DNA of 64,000 bases from Delphinapterus leucas (Eukaryota > Chordata > Mammalia > Artiodactyla > Monodontidae). Below, piece by piece: positions 1 to 37,700 of the stretch. Under the pieces are notes generated by a model. The model did no database searches. It saw nothing but the letters and a program-made list of their open reading frames with translations, and had not been told where the DNA came from. The position numbers and the translations under genes are program-made. The stretch lies in contig NW_022098026.1 in NCBI RefSeq assembly GCF_002288925.2, positions 25,983,905 to 26,047,904 on the forward strand. The letters run 5' to 3'. How positions within the stretch are numbered: position 1 is the stretch's first letter; the number at the start of each line of letters is the position of its first letter.

Positions 1-26137
<26,137 letters not shown>

Positions 26138-26845
26138 CTGGTCCCTCCTCTTTCCAGCTATTCTGGCAGTAAGCTGCTGGGGCCATCCAGCTGCCAGAGA
26201 GCTTCACAGAGGCTTGCGGCGTGCAGTTGGGAGGCTCCGGTGCATTTTGGTATATAGGAAATGTATACGGAACATTGAAGTTGTATACAAAGATTTGTAC
26301 ATAGAGGAAATACACAAAGATATTTCCTAAGTACCAACTTTATATCATATGTTTATACAATTTAATTTAAAAATTCATTTTAATGAAGGCAGAGAATTGG
26401 GAAGAGTTCATTTTGTTCATTTTTCCAGGCAGTTCATAAGGTGTCACTTTCTGGCTGAGCCCCTGTTTACTATATTCTTAATCATCACTGTCACGCCCTT
26501 AAATCTGTGCCTTTTTCTTCTCGAGCAGAGCTGTTTGAGTAAACCTGTTGAAGCGTCTTTTTGTCTCTTGTGCTCTTTTTGTGTTACTATTAAAACTCCA
26601 ACTAAACCCTATGGTCAGAGGTGGCTGTATGTTTGTTTCTGTACAAAATTGTGGTTCTTTTTCCTCTTGGTATTGTAGTTGCCATATTTCTTAAAATGAA
26701 GTAAAAAAAAGACTCATAGGTTTAAAAAAAAACTGAGTTTGAGGGGGAAATGGAAAAGTTTCCAAAGCATTTCTAGTTATTTATTTCCATATTGTGTATA
26801 TGCTTTATCTTGAATATAAAAATAAAAATTTATTAAAAACTTTTT
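26138..26845 (+). other. FBXO38: FBXO38 3' untranslated region
   Basis: This unique, increasingly AT-rich sequence follows the stop codon. It has no recognisable repeat and ends just past the AATAAA at 26821-26826. The short open frames in it (26097-26330 and 26349-26678) have no recognisable family and are not called. The 3' end is inferred from the usual 10-30 base spacing after the signal. Confidence 0.8.
26821..26826 (+). promoter_or_regulatory. FBXO38: FBXO38 poly(A) signal
   Basis: A canonical AATAAA sits about 685 bases after the FBXO38 stop, in an A/T-rich setting followed by a T-rich segment (CTTTTTTCTTGCC), as expected of a cleavage site. A weaker ATTAAA at about 26588 could serve as an alternative site. 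Confidence 0.75.
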
Positions 26846-27984
26846 TCTTGCCTTGGAACTGAATCCCTCATTTTAAAGAAGAGTAGCAAATACTACACAG
26901 AAAAGGAATGTGTAGTTGTGTCTAAGTAAGATTTCAGTGTAGTCTAATCTCTGATCTCTTTTTTTAAACTTCTGTGGCTGCAAGATGTTTAACTCACAGA
27001 ACTCTTTATGACAGAACACTGGGAACAGCAGAATTTCCCCAAATATCTGGTCTTCAGGAGATGGCCTTTCTCCTTTCTCAAGGAGAGAAATTCACCTGAT
27101 GCATGGCAGTGATAATATGCAGTATCATAGTGTCAGGGGTTAAAGCAAAAGCAGCTTCAGAGCAACACCTGTGTCTGAGGGCTGGCTTTGTCACTTGCTA
27201 GCTGAGTGAACTCAATAAATTGCACAAACTGAAGTTCTGTGGAAATATTTTAGAAACTCTTCCCAAACAGAATATGTAATTATGGTCTATATGAAGTGTA
27301 AGGGTCCAACCCCTTCACTTACAGGGGATTAATTGAAACCCAGAGGGAAAATGGCTAACCCACAGTCAGGGGCTGGTTGAGGCCAGGCGGAATAAGAATT
27401 CAGTGCCTAATTCCCACCAGGCTGCCTCTACCTTCATCATTAATATTCACAGAAATGCAAGAAGCCAGCAAGTATTTCCTAACAAACACTCATAGTATGA
27501 ATGATAATCAGTTTCTTTCCTCAAAGTTCTCTGTTTTCCAAGACTTTAAGTTCATCTACTTACATTAGGAAGAATGTTTGGTGCTGCATTCAGTCATCTC
27601 TTTATTACCTTGTTTTTAACTCAGCTCACCTCTCCTAATTAAAAGAGTGTGTTCCACTCTCCAGGTTAAAACTCTGATCACTAAAAGGTGGGAAACAAAT
27701 TACAGGACATTCTAGATATTTCAAAGTAATATAGACCCCCAATTCTCAGCTAAGACTCGATCAAAACCTGTTTTTTCACTGTAACCGTAACCAAATAATG
27801 TTTAGATGTAAGGCCACTAGAGGCCACTGCTCTCTAATTTTTGTTGGTTTGTCTATCTCACTGTCTCAACCTGATCCACTCTAAAATCATTCTAAAGATG
27901 CCTAGACTGCAACAACTAAAAAAATGAAACTTGATAGATGCATTTGGTAAATGTCTGTGGAATGAATGGCTGGACAGTGAGTGC

Positions 27985-28290
27985 CCTACAGCAGCTATCA
28001 GCACACTTTTTCTGTGCAGAGCCAGATAGTAAATATTTTAGGCTCAACTATGACAACCACTCAGCTCTGCCGTTGTAGTATGAAAGCAGCCATAGAGGGA
28101 ACATCAAGGAATGGGCATGGCTGTGTTACAATAAAACTATTTTTGGAAACAAATTTGAGTTTCACATAATTTTCACGTCACAAAATATCTTTTGTTTTCC
28201 AACCACTTAAAAAAGTAAAAACCATTCTTAGTTTACAGACTGGAGGATTTGGCCCGTAGGTTGTCATTTGCCCACACCTACTTGCCACAG
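27985..28290 (+). mobile_element. hAT-Charlie type non-autonomous DNA transposon
   Basis: GCCAGATAGTAAATATTTTA, CTCAGCTCTGCCGTTGTAGT and GGCTGTGTTACAATAAAACT are a familiar mammalian repeat ending in GATTTGGCCCGTAGG. The subfamily is not assigned. Similar but more degraded text occurs at 51225-51470. Confidence 0.65.
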
Positions 28291-30441
28291 GGAACTGAGT
28301 TGTGTCTGGCACATTTTTTAAAGACCTTAAGAAATGTTTCATGGATGGATTACTGAATTAATGTCAAATTTAGAGAGAGAATCGTGTCCCTCTTATAATG
28401 CTGCCAGGTGTGTGAGTCCTAACAATCTCTCTAAATAATAACTGGCACCACAATTCTTCCAGGAACTTCATATTTGGAATCAGAAAATCTGGGCTCACAT
28501 TCTGACTCCCTCAGACGACTGCTGGATGACGTGGATGGTCATAAGCCCTATTCTGGAGCCTCAGTTTCCTCATCTGTAAAATGGCCCGGACTAACACACC
28601 CACCCCACAGGGCAGCTGTGAAAGTCCAATAAGAGCCTTCAGTAAACTGGACGATGAGATGCAAGTGGAGGTAGTATTGCTTCCACCATAATTCCCTTTA
28701 TTATGAAAGGGTTATCTTTTATTTTCTTTTTTTAAACTAATCTTCCTATAACCTTCTGTTCCTTAGACCAGATCCCAGGACGGTAGGAAACAGAGGTAGA
28801 ACTGGTGAGGAAGTAACGATACCGTGAAAGCATTTTTTAAATCGTTTACCAAGTGCTTTCCATATACATCCTCATACCAACACTTTAAAATATGTATGAT
28901 CATTATGTCCCCCACTTCACTGTTGGGGAAACTAGGGCGTAATAGGTTAAAATATCTTGCTTACAAAAACAATTCTAAAAAGTAGTGGAAGCCGTCTGAC
29001 TCTAAAGCCCGAGCGATTGAGCAAAGTGGCTTAGTTCCTCAAAGGGAGGGAGGAGACCAGGTGAAGCCCATCTGAGGGCGGGCCCTCCCCCAGTCAGAGT
29101 TGCTGCTGCCGCTTCAACTTGAAACAACTCCAGCTGACCTTCGCATGGTTAGTACAGTCCCAAAATACGGAGGCTGCTGATTTTCTGATGCAGGCCTCAA
29201 ATGACCCACTCAGACACGGGATGCAGTAAAAACGTAATAGAGACAACACTGCAAACTATACAACGTCTACCGTATGAAATACACAGCAACTAAAGAGAAT
29301 GAATAAAAACCACGTGTTGATGTGGTATGACGTTGAAGGTATACCTTCGCAAAGGCAAGTTGCAGTTATTATATACTGCATCATCTTATTTATATACAAA
29401 AACAAACCAAAACCATGTATTTTTATATGTACATTTTGACATATATAAATGTACAGAACACGTTCTTGAATTATATAAGCCAGGTGATGAGGGCAATTCT
29501 TGGGAGGGGAGTGGAACTGAGTTGGTGTCAAGGGGTATTTTGTGGTATCTTTATTATTAGAACTCTTTATAATGGGGGTGGAGTGCATAAATACATTATT
29601 TGTATAACCTGTCATTTATATAGTCTAAAAATATATAATTTGCATATTTACTAATAAAATATTTAGAAGAGGAGGAAGAAATCACTCCATGAGGATGGAG
29701 TGACCCTAAGTGTTTTCAGCCCTGATTTCTGCCCCGTATAAGCTCTGTGTCCTTGAGCAAATCACTTTCCCTGACAAAGTCTGTTTCCTTTTCTATAAAA
29801 TGAAGTCAGTAATCCCTCCCCGCAAGCTGCTGGGAGAGGCTCAAAGATCTTGCTGTGAAAGCGCACAGAAGCTGTAAAGTGCTGAGAAGCCTGCAGTGCT
29901 GAGTTGATGGGACGTATGGGAACATTTCCATGTAGTGTTCCAAGTTCCAACTAGAAATGTGAGGAAGTCAAACTGCCTTCCACTGGGGTCCCTCCTGCTG
30001 TGGGCAGCCCCAGCGATGGTCTGAAACACAAAAGACTAATCCTCTCTTTGGCTCACACACCTGATTCCCAGGGTTCTTTGCTGGTTACTCAGTGACTCCA
30101 GGCTGCTGAATACTGGGAAGACTATGAAAGATCAGTGTGGAAGGGCCTTTCCTCCTGATCAATCATCTACCTGAATCCCTGCAATGTATGAAGATGGAAA
30201 TTGAGGCTCAGAGAGTGAAAGGGAGCAGAAGAAGGTACAGAGGGTGTGTGGCAGGGTTTCACTCTGGAGTAGGCATGTCCCAAGTTCCTTTCCAGGTCCC
30301 AGGATGACATGGAAGGGAAGTTCTTAGGCAGCATGAGGAAAGGGGCCAGCCTTGGCTTGTTCACTGCTCCCTCCTGGAACAGGGTCTGCCACGTGGATGT
30401 GGAGTAAGTCAGTCCAAATAAGGAACCGTGTTGCACACGTC

Positions 30442-30700
30442 TAGGACCATGGGCTTTAGAGTCAGACTGCCGATGTTCCCATTCCAAACCACACTTCCCA
30501 GGTCTATTACCTTGGACTAGTCACCAGATCTCTCAGCGGAGGCATGCTCATCTGGAAAGCAGGGTAAATTCTGGTACTTATCTTGTAAGGGCCTTATGAG
30601 GATTAAATGAGATGATCCATGCAAATAAAGCACTTAACATAGTACCTGGCAGAAAGGAGCTCATTAAATGTTACTTCTCTTGTTATTGCTACATTATTAC
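30442..30700 (+). repeat. MIR SINE, near full length
   Basis: ACCATGGGCTTTAGAGTCAG, GAGGATTAAATGAGATGATC and ACATAGTACCTGGCAGAAAG follow the MIR consensus almost end to end. A TTA-rich tail follows it. Confidence 0.8.
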
Positions 30701-33700
30701 ATTATTATTATTATTTTATTATTACCTAAGACATGTTCTGGGGAGAGCTGAAAAAGGAAGGAAAAGGAAAGGAGAAACCTAATCTGAACCGAGTGTAACA
30801 GTAGTTAAAAATATAAGCAGTTTCACTTCCTTTCTCTCTATGCTGCCACAATATGCGGAATGCAGCTTGTCATGAAATCACATTAGCTCATAAAGTTTGG
30901 GAGTTCTCTCTGGTAAATTCCCTTTCACCTCTTCTCGGCTTAAAGAACCCCTCGTGGGAGGCAGGTGCCTTAACAGCTCTCTGACACTCTCCCTTTCAAA
31001 CTCGGAAGCAGAGAGGAGGCTCTGTGCGTTGGCTTCCCGTTAGAACTTAATCATCTTGCTTTGTTTTCATTGATTCCTCTCTATGGCTGCTTTCTATTAA
31101 TGGCAATTCTGAATTTCTACTTGGGGTACTGATACAGTGTTTCTTTCTAAGATAAATTTATGTAAGTGAAAACTTGAATTGACTTAAATAAAAATATTAA
31201 GTAAATAACAGTATAGGCAAGACACACGTTTGGTAAAAATACTCGGGTGACACATGTTGGAACACTCAACAATCCTACCAGCTCAGAGATTTTCTCCATT
31301 TTGTAGATGACATAAGTGAAGCAAGTGCTGGTTAAGGCCCAAAGTGACATGATGTCCCAAACTCAAGCCTTCAAATCCATCCCTGATTTGTTTAAATTCA
31401 AACCAAATATTTGGCCTCAGTTTTCTAGGCTAGATGGAAAAGAGATTGCAAATTATGACTAGAAGTGGTAAGTGCATCAGTCTTTTTTTTACCCCCTCTA
31501 GAGCAGCTATTACAGTAAGGACTTTGACTAGAGTAAAGCAGAGTAATACAGAAAAAGAGAAAAGCAATATTGATCTCTCACCAAAGAGAGATATAACACC
31601 AAAGAGAAAAACGGGTAGACAGCACAGCACCAAGAAGGCATTACTTTTGTCCTTACTTGAAGAAAATAACAAAGTCTATTTAATGATAGCCACTCCCCAG
31701 CAATCCACCCCACTTCCCTCCCTCATCCACCCCCATGCCCACACCCCCATCCCCCAGCTAGACAGAAATTTGCTTCAGGACAGAGCAAGTTAGCAGCACG
31801 AAGTGGAAATGTTGGTGAGATAAAAGGTGAAGTCTCAGAAAGAACGAGTTTTTCTGCAAACACATACTTGAGTGTTAGTTGAAGTTGGTTTTCATCCCTT
31901 TTGCTTCCTAGCTGCTGATCATGAGCTGGATAGGGAGTTTCAGGGCTTCTACCTGGACAGCCCTGTAGGCTGGAGAGTCAAGGTGCAAAGCAGCACAGGT
32001 GAACCCCCTTTATCCCGGGCATGGGGCAGTCTAATTGCAGCATCCATCACCCCAGTGACTGTCAAGGCCAATCTGGCAGATGTGGCTGGGGCCATGGGCC
32101 CTTCTCTCGGGGAGCATCCCTTCATGACACTGCAGGCTTTCTGAAAGAGGATGGCCTCAGAGAAGACAGCAAAGTACTTCCTTCCTTGACAAGCTCCAAG
32201 TCTCCTCCTTCTGAGGCTTTCACACACATGCCATATTACCTAGACTCCCGGGAGCCAGAGATTTAAATAATGCCAGGCTAGTAGCTGTCCAGATAGAGCA
32301 AGCCTGCTTCTGTTCTGTGAAGCTCCAACGTGAGCATTTGGTGCATCACCCACACCATCCCAGCTCTGCTCCAAAGACACAGCAAAATTTGCTTGTGAGG
32401 CCCTCTCTGCAAAGGGGTCCTTCTTCTTGACAATGGCAAGGGCTCCTATTCCTGCAATTGCTGTCCTTTCCCTGAACCAGGGTGCATGTGACCTCTACAG
32501 ATACCATTCATAGGCTGGCCCACACAAGCATGACCAAAGAGTCCAGAAGATATGGACCCGTGACATGGTAAGGTCTCATTTTCCCATCTATGTTGTAATC
32601 TATAGATCCCTGTCGAGTTCAAGTTGCCATTTAATATGGGAGACTGCCACTGAGAAATAATAGTTTGCATACGCAGATATGCTTGCTAAGCTCCTGGGAA
32701 GAAAAACTTTTCATAGGGAAGAAATCCTACTGTATTTATGTATGTGTGTATGCATGTATGTATTAAATAGTAGAAATTATTGACTTTGGAGGTATTAAAG
32801 TTTACCAGCTGCCTCAACGCACTAAACGTTTTCCTCCTCACTGTGAGCTGGCTCTATGACTGTCTTAGTCTTTCCCTAAGAAGCTCTCTGTGCTTTGATG
32901 AGAGGAGAGACCACATTAAGACAGCATGTGGAAAACTCTGGACCCCCAAATTCACTCATCTCTGCCTTTTCCATGAAAAAGTGGGGAAAAAAAAGGAAAT
33001 GCAACTCTGAGGAGTCTTATTTAGCCCTCAGCACAGGGAGGGTTCCATCTAGGGGGTGACCAACCAGCCTAGTTTGTCTGAGATTGAGAAGTTTTCTAGA
33101 ATGTGGGACTTTTGGTGCTAAAACCAGGGTGCTGGTCACCCTAATCCTATGTGGAGTCTGACCATTTCTGGGGACAGAGAGAAGAGGGAGGGCTAACGAG
33201 TTCTTCCCTCATGGATGAAACGGGTGAGTAAGAGGCAACTGTCGCTTCTGAGATCACTTGGGAAGGAAGGAGGGGCCAACAGCCCAAGTAGAAGGGCAAG
33301 GAGAACTGGTGAGGTTAGAAACTTTGGCACAGCTTTATCTTGTAGTTCATGTTACGTATGCTCCCAACCATCCCCCACATTGCCTGTTCCCTAGGCTTCC
33401 CTATAAGGATCAGCAATTAACCCTTTCAGTGGGGTTTTTATCAGCAGCCAAAAGAAAGGCAACTGTAAAACCTCAGAGTCTCAACCTGAGGGGATAATTC
33501 ACCCCAACATAAAGTCATTTGTTGGTAGCTTTGACATTAGGGAAGCATCTCCTTAGGAGATTGGAGGAAATGAGATACTGGAAAAGGTGTAGAAAAATGG
33601 TAGCCCAGGAACTTCACAGGCAGGAGGCCAGTGAAGTTTCCCAAGAAAGTAAGGCCCTAAAAGGTGTCTTATAGGAGCAACTGAGTTTCCCTCCCAAAAT

Positions 33701-33840
33701 CTGAATTGTAGGACAATTCTCAATCGACATTCTCGGTAAAGATGTAGGTCCTTTCCCCATTGTCATGGAAGGGGAGTGAATCAAGATTTACTTCAAATGA
33801 CCTCACAGCCAGTATGCCAATGAGAAAATGTCATCTTTAA

Positions 33841-33887
33841 ACACACAGACACACACAGACACACACACACACACACACACACACACC
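33841..33887. repeat. AC microsatellite
   Basis: ACACAC with early ACAGAC variants and then a pure CA run. Confidence 0.95.
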
Positions 33888-34664
33888 AGACCAGCTGTAA
33901 AGATGCCTTCTGGTAATGGATCCAAACCAAAACCTAAGCAGAGTTTCCAAAGTCTATCCCCAAGAAAAAAAGAAAAATATTCAGGTCTATGAACCAAAAA
34001 ACACGGATGCTTCACTTGTCATAATTCAGTTCTTCTGGACAGACACTTGGCACTACTATCAACCTAATTTCATTAATAAAAGCCTTGATTAATTCACCCA
34101 CCAATGAAAGTCCAGAGGAAGATGGCCAGAATGGAGAGGAAATAGGAGCTGTTGAGTTCAAAGAAAAGACTTAAAAGGGTGGGTAGGCGGCAGATCATTG
34201 TCTTCCGATATTTAAGGGCTCTCAGTGGAAGAAGGGGCCAACTGCTTGTTCCCAGATGCAACTAGAGCAGAGACAAATTTGTGTTCCAACAAAGGAAAAA
34301 CCTTCCTTATAACTAAAGCTTCTCCACAATAGAAGGAACTGCATTAGGAGGTAGTGAGCTCCTATCCCTGGAGGTGTACAAGCAAAGACTGACCAACTTC
34401 CAGGGACGCTATGGAGGATGCTGCTTCTGTGTTGGCTGCGAGCCTGCATCTGATGGTGCCTGAAGTCCCTTCTCAACTCTGAGATCCTCCATGCTCTGGC
34501 CTTGGATCCTGTCCAACCCTGTCATCCATGTACCTTTCCTGGGCCCTTGGTCCCACTGCCCCATGCCTCACTGGTGGTGATGAGGGTCAGGAGAGATGCC
34601 AGGGTATCCTGTTCATGCAGACATGAATGGGAATGAATGGCTTAGTTGTGAGCCACGTCCTCAA

Positions 34665-34752
34665 TCAGAAGCATGATTCCAGGGATTCTGGGTCATGGTG
34701 TATGGGCAGCTTCTCGAATTCCTGATGATGTCCACTGTGCAGAACTGTGTAC
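34665..34752 (-). CDS. HTR4: HTR4 terminal exon, 5-HT4(a)-type tail
   Basis: The acceptor is TTTCCATCCTTCCTAG on the minus strand. G completes the Arg codon and the tail reads [20 protein letters not shown] then PESLESCF, with TGA at 34667-34665. Its 28 residues match the human (a) tail with three substitutions from memory (Arg to Ser, Leu to Phe, Asn to His). The ESCF end is the PDZ ligand that recruits SNX27 and NHERF-type partners, and the Cys is a reported palmitoylation site. It is the most distal HTR4 tail exon seen, so its 3' UTR must run below 34665. I could not identify its poly(A) signal. Confidence 0.94.
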
Positions 34753-37700
34753 CTAGGAAGGATGGAAAGAAAGCTTGAGAATTTGACAGGCATCCTTCAG
34801 ATGCACCGAAGACAGCACTCCCACCCCTCTTGACTTCCTTTCTGCTGTACACTTCCGAGAGCATGGCGAGGTGGGGCCACGCAGGGGCTGGTACTTCATC
34901 AAGAGGGAAGCCCAAATAACAGCATCTGAACTGTTTATTTTAAAGGTGAGGAACTGAAGTCCTGGAGGAAAGGGGTACATGGAGGGTGAGAGGCAGAGCT
35001 GGGATTGGTACCCAGATTTATTTCCCCATAACAAAGCCTGGGGCTCTCGTGTTACTCATCAAAATGGACCCTATGTACCACTTCAAGCAGTATCTACATA
35101 TGCTCAGTTCCCAAGGGATGGCTCTGGGTTCAGCAATAGCCAAGTTCTGACTGAGGTTAGTAAACCACTCAGAGCCTGAAAGACAATGTAGCTCTGTTTG
35201 TTAGTTGGATCCCTTTTGGTGACATCTGGGATCGTAAACCCATTAGATGAATCCAACAGCAAGTTGACTCTAAGCATCAGAGTGAAATTTACTACTTGAC
35301 AAGTGTGTATTATTTTTCTGCAGTATCACACGGTTACACTCAATATGTTAACTGCATTTAAATCAACCTCAACTGCAAGTGGGTCCTGTCATCAGTAACC
35401 CAGTTTCCAGCACCTGGCAGTTATTCTTATGACATTATACAGTTCAGGAGCGCTATTACCTCTCATTCCCAAGGCCAGTGTAAAGCCCATTCAGTAAAAC
35501 AAATCAAAGAACACATACCACTTACCTGGCATCATATGTTGACAACCAACTTGGGGGTGGTTTCTCAAGAATTATATTGATGCTTTCCTTTGAATTATAA
35601 TAATTTATTGCTCACTCATGTTGGCTGGTTGGTATATACAAGGTACCAGGTACTAAACTCTCTCCACGCATTACCTTATGTAATCTGCACGACAGCCCCA
35701 TGAGATGGTTATTATGTTTATTTTTCATTTAAGCAAAATGACACATAGCTTCAGTGACTTGCCCAAAGGAGTACAGGTAATATGTGAAGATACAGCCAAT
35801 CAAACCTGGTCTATCTGATACCAACACCCACGTGCTGAACTGGTTCGCACACAAGCCATGGAGTAGGTGTAAATTTAAAACAGTGAGTCTTAATCGGAAC
35901 AATCTGGAGGCACTTTTGGTTGTCATGGCAGGGGCGATGCTACTGGCAGATATCTAGTGGGTAGAGACTGAGGATGCTGTTACACATTGTTCAATACACA
36001 GCACAGACTCCCACAACAAAGAATTATCTGGCCACAAATGTCCATAGTGCCCTGATCTAGAATAAAAAGTCCTCCTAGCTGGATAGAAGCAGGTGTTAGC
36101 TGAGGAACACAAAGTGAAGGGCATGAGTCTGCTCTCACAGAACTGTCACTGCGGTGCTGCTAAGACAGAGGTAAGCAGACGGAATATGGCCTGAAGAACC
36201 ACAAGCACCTGCTAGGTGAGTGTTGAGGAGAAGAATGAAGTGGGAAGGGTTATAGAAAGGGTCGGATCACACAGTCTTCATGAAGGCAGCCAGGGCAGGT
36301 CCCAGTGAGATATGTGAGTAGAGGCTTTAGGGAGGTCAGCATGCCAGCTACTGAGTCATAATCTCTCAGCCTCAACACCACCCTTCTAAGCTTGGCTTTG
36401 TGCTTCTGCAAACCAAATGTTGGCTTGTCGGCTAGCTCCTATCAGGCTCCTCCAACTGGCAGAGCCTGGAAGCCTGGAAGGAGGAGAAGGACCTTGCTGC
36501 TCCTGTGAGCCTGCTACCTACTCCTGCTTCTCGTGAGCATCACCCCAGCCACGCTTCGTCCGCCCAGCAGCGGCGATGCCTGGCAGTTGCCTTGCAGTAG
36601 CAGCGGAAAGTCTTGTTTACAGTCTTTCCAACTCTTGCATAACCAGCTTCACGGCAGCCCCTCAGAGATAGTGCCTCCTCCTCAGAGGTCAAGTTTCTGC
36701 TCTGTGGGATCCCTCTAAGTCTCTACATTTTTTTGGTTATTCCCTTTTTTCCCTCAGCCCTAGAGGGAGCAGTTGCTTCCTCCAGTTGCTACCTCCATAT
36801 ACACTATTAAAATATTGTTTAAATAGCTGGTGTGGTTTCTGTCTTCTGTCTGGATCCTGTGAGATATAATGAAGAATGGAGGCATGTGCATATCTGGGAG
36901 AAGAACATTCTAGGTAGAGGGAACAGCAACTGCAAAGGGCTTCAGGCTAGATCCTGTCTGGAACGTCTGAAGAAAAGCAAGGATGCTGGGCGCCAAGGCA
37001 GAAGGAGTGAGGGGCGGAATGGAAAGAGTTGAGAGCTGAGGTCAGTAAGGTAGCCGGGGCCAGAGGGTTGGCGTGGAGGGGCCACGGCTGGCAGGTCCCG
37101 ATAAGGCTTTGACTTTTCCCACATGTGAAAGGTTTGAGCAGCGCCCTGACATGATCTGAAATGACTTCTTAGCAGGCTCTCTCTGGTTGCTCTACTGAGA
37201 GTAGATGGAATGGAGGTGGGGTGAGCACAGGGAGACCAGTTAGGAGGTTACAGCAATAATCCAGGTGACAGAGTAGTCTGCTGTTATACTTCATACCAGA
37301 AGGTTTAGCCTCTCAGACGCTGTCACATGTGTCAGTGCTTCCCTTGCCTTGGCTCACCAGCTGGAGGCTGTGTCATGCAGCATAGTGACGAAAACTATGA
37401 CTTGAGTCCGACAGACCTCATTCCCATACCAGGCTCTACCACTTAACCAGCTCTGTGATATTTAGCAAGTTATTCAATCTTTCTATGCCTCATTTTCCTC
37501 CAGGGTAACTGTGAGTGATGATACCGACCTCACAGTACTGGTGTGTGGACCAAATTGCATCACGTATGAAAAACACTAGCACAGGGTCTGGCACAAAGTA
37601 GAATCTCAAAATATTGAAACTGAAATTATTCTGTTTACTTCTTTCCCTCAATGCCTCATTTAGTTATGAGTATATAATAATGACAAGAATTATATATGCA

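Larger units (their letters stand above)
26850..34664. other. Intergenic region between the convergent 3' ends of FBXO38 and HTR4
   Basis: No gene was recognised. It contains MIR pieces (27285-27430 antisense; 28470-28640, 29720-29895 and 30442-30700 sense; 31250-31385 antisense), a hAT-type element (27985-28290), a C-rich tract (31694-31758) and a CA repeat (33841-33887). Unique stretches with no visible coding potential include 30700-31140, 31800-32700 and 33000-34660. The right part must include the 3' UTR of the HTR4 (a)-type transcript, whose end I cannot place. Confidence 0.65.

Noticed and set aside
33841..33887. Regular short repeats considered as a CRISPR-like array.
   Set aside because: It is a plain CA microsatellite without spacers, in a vertebrate genome.
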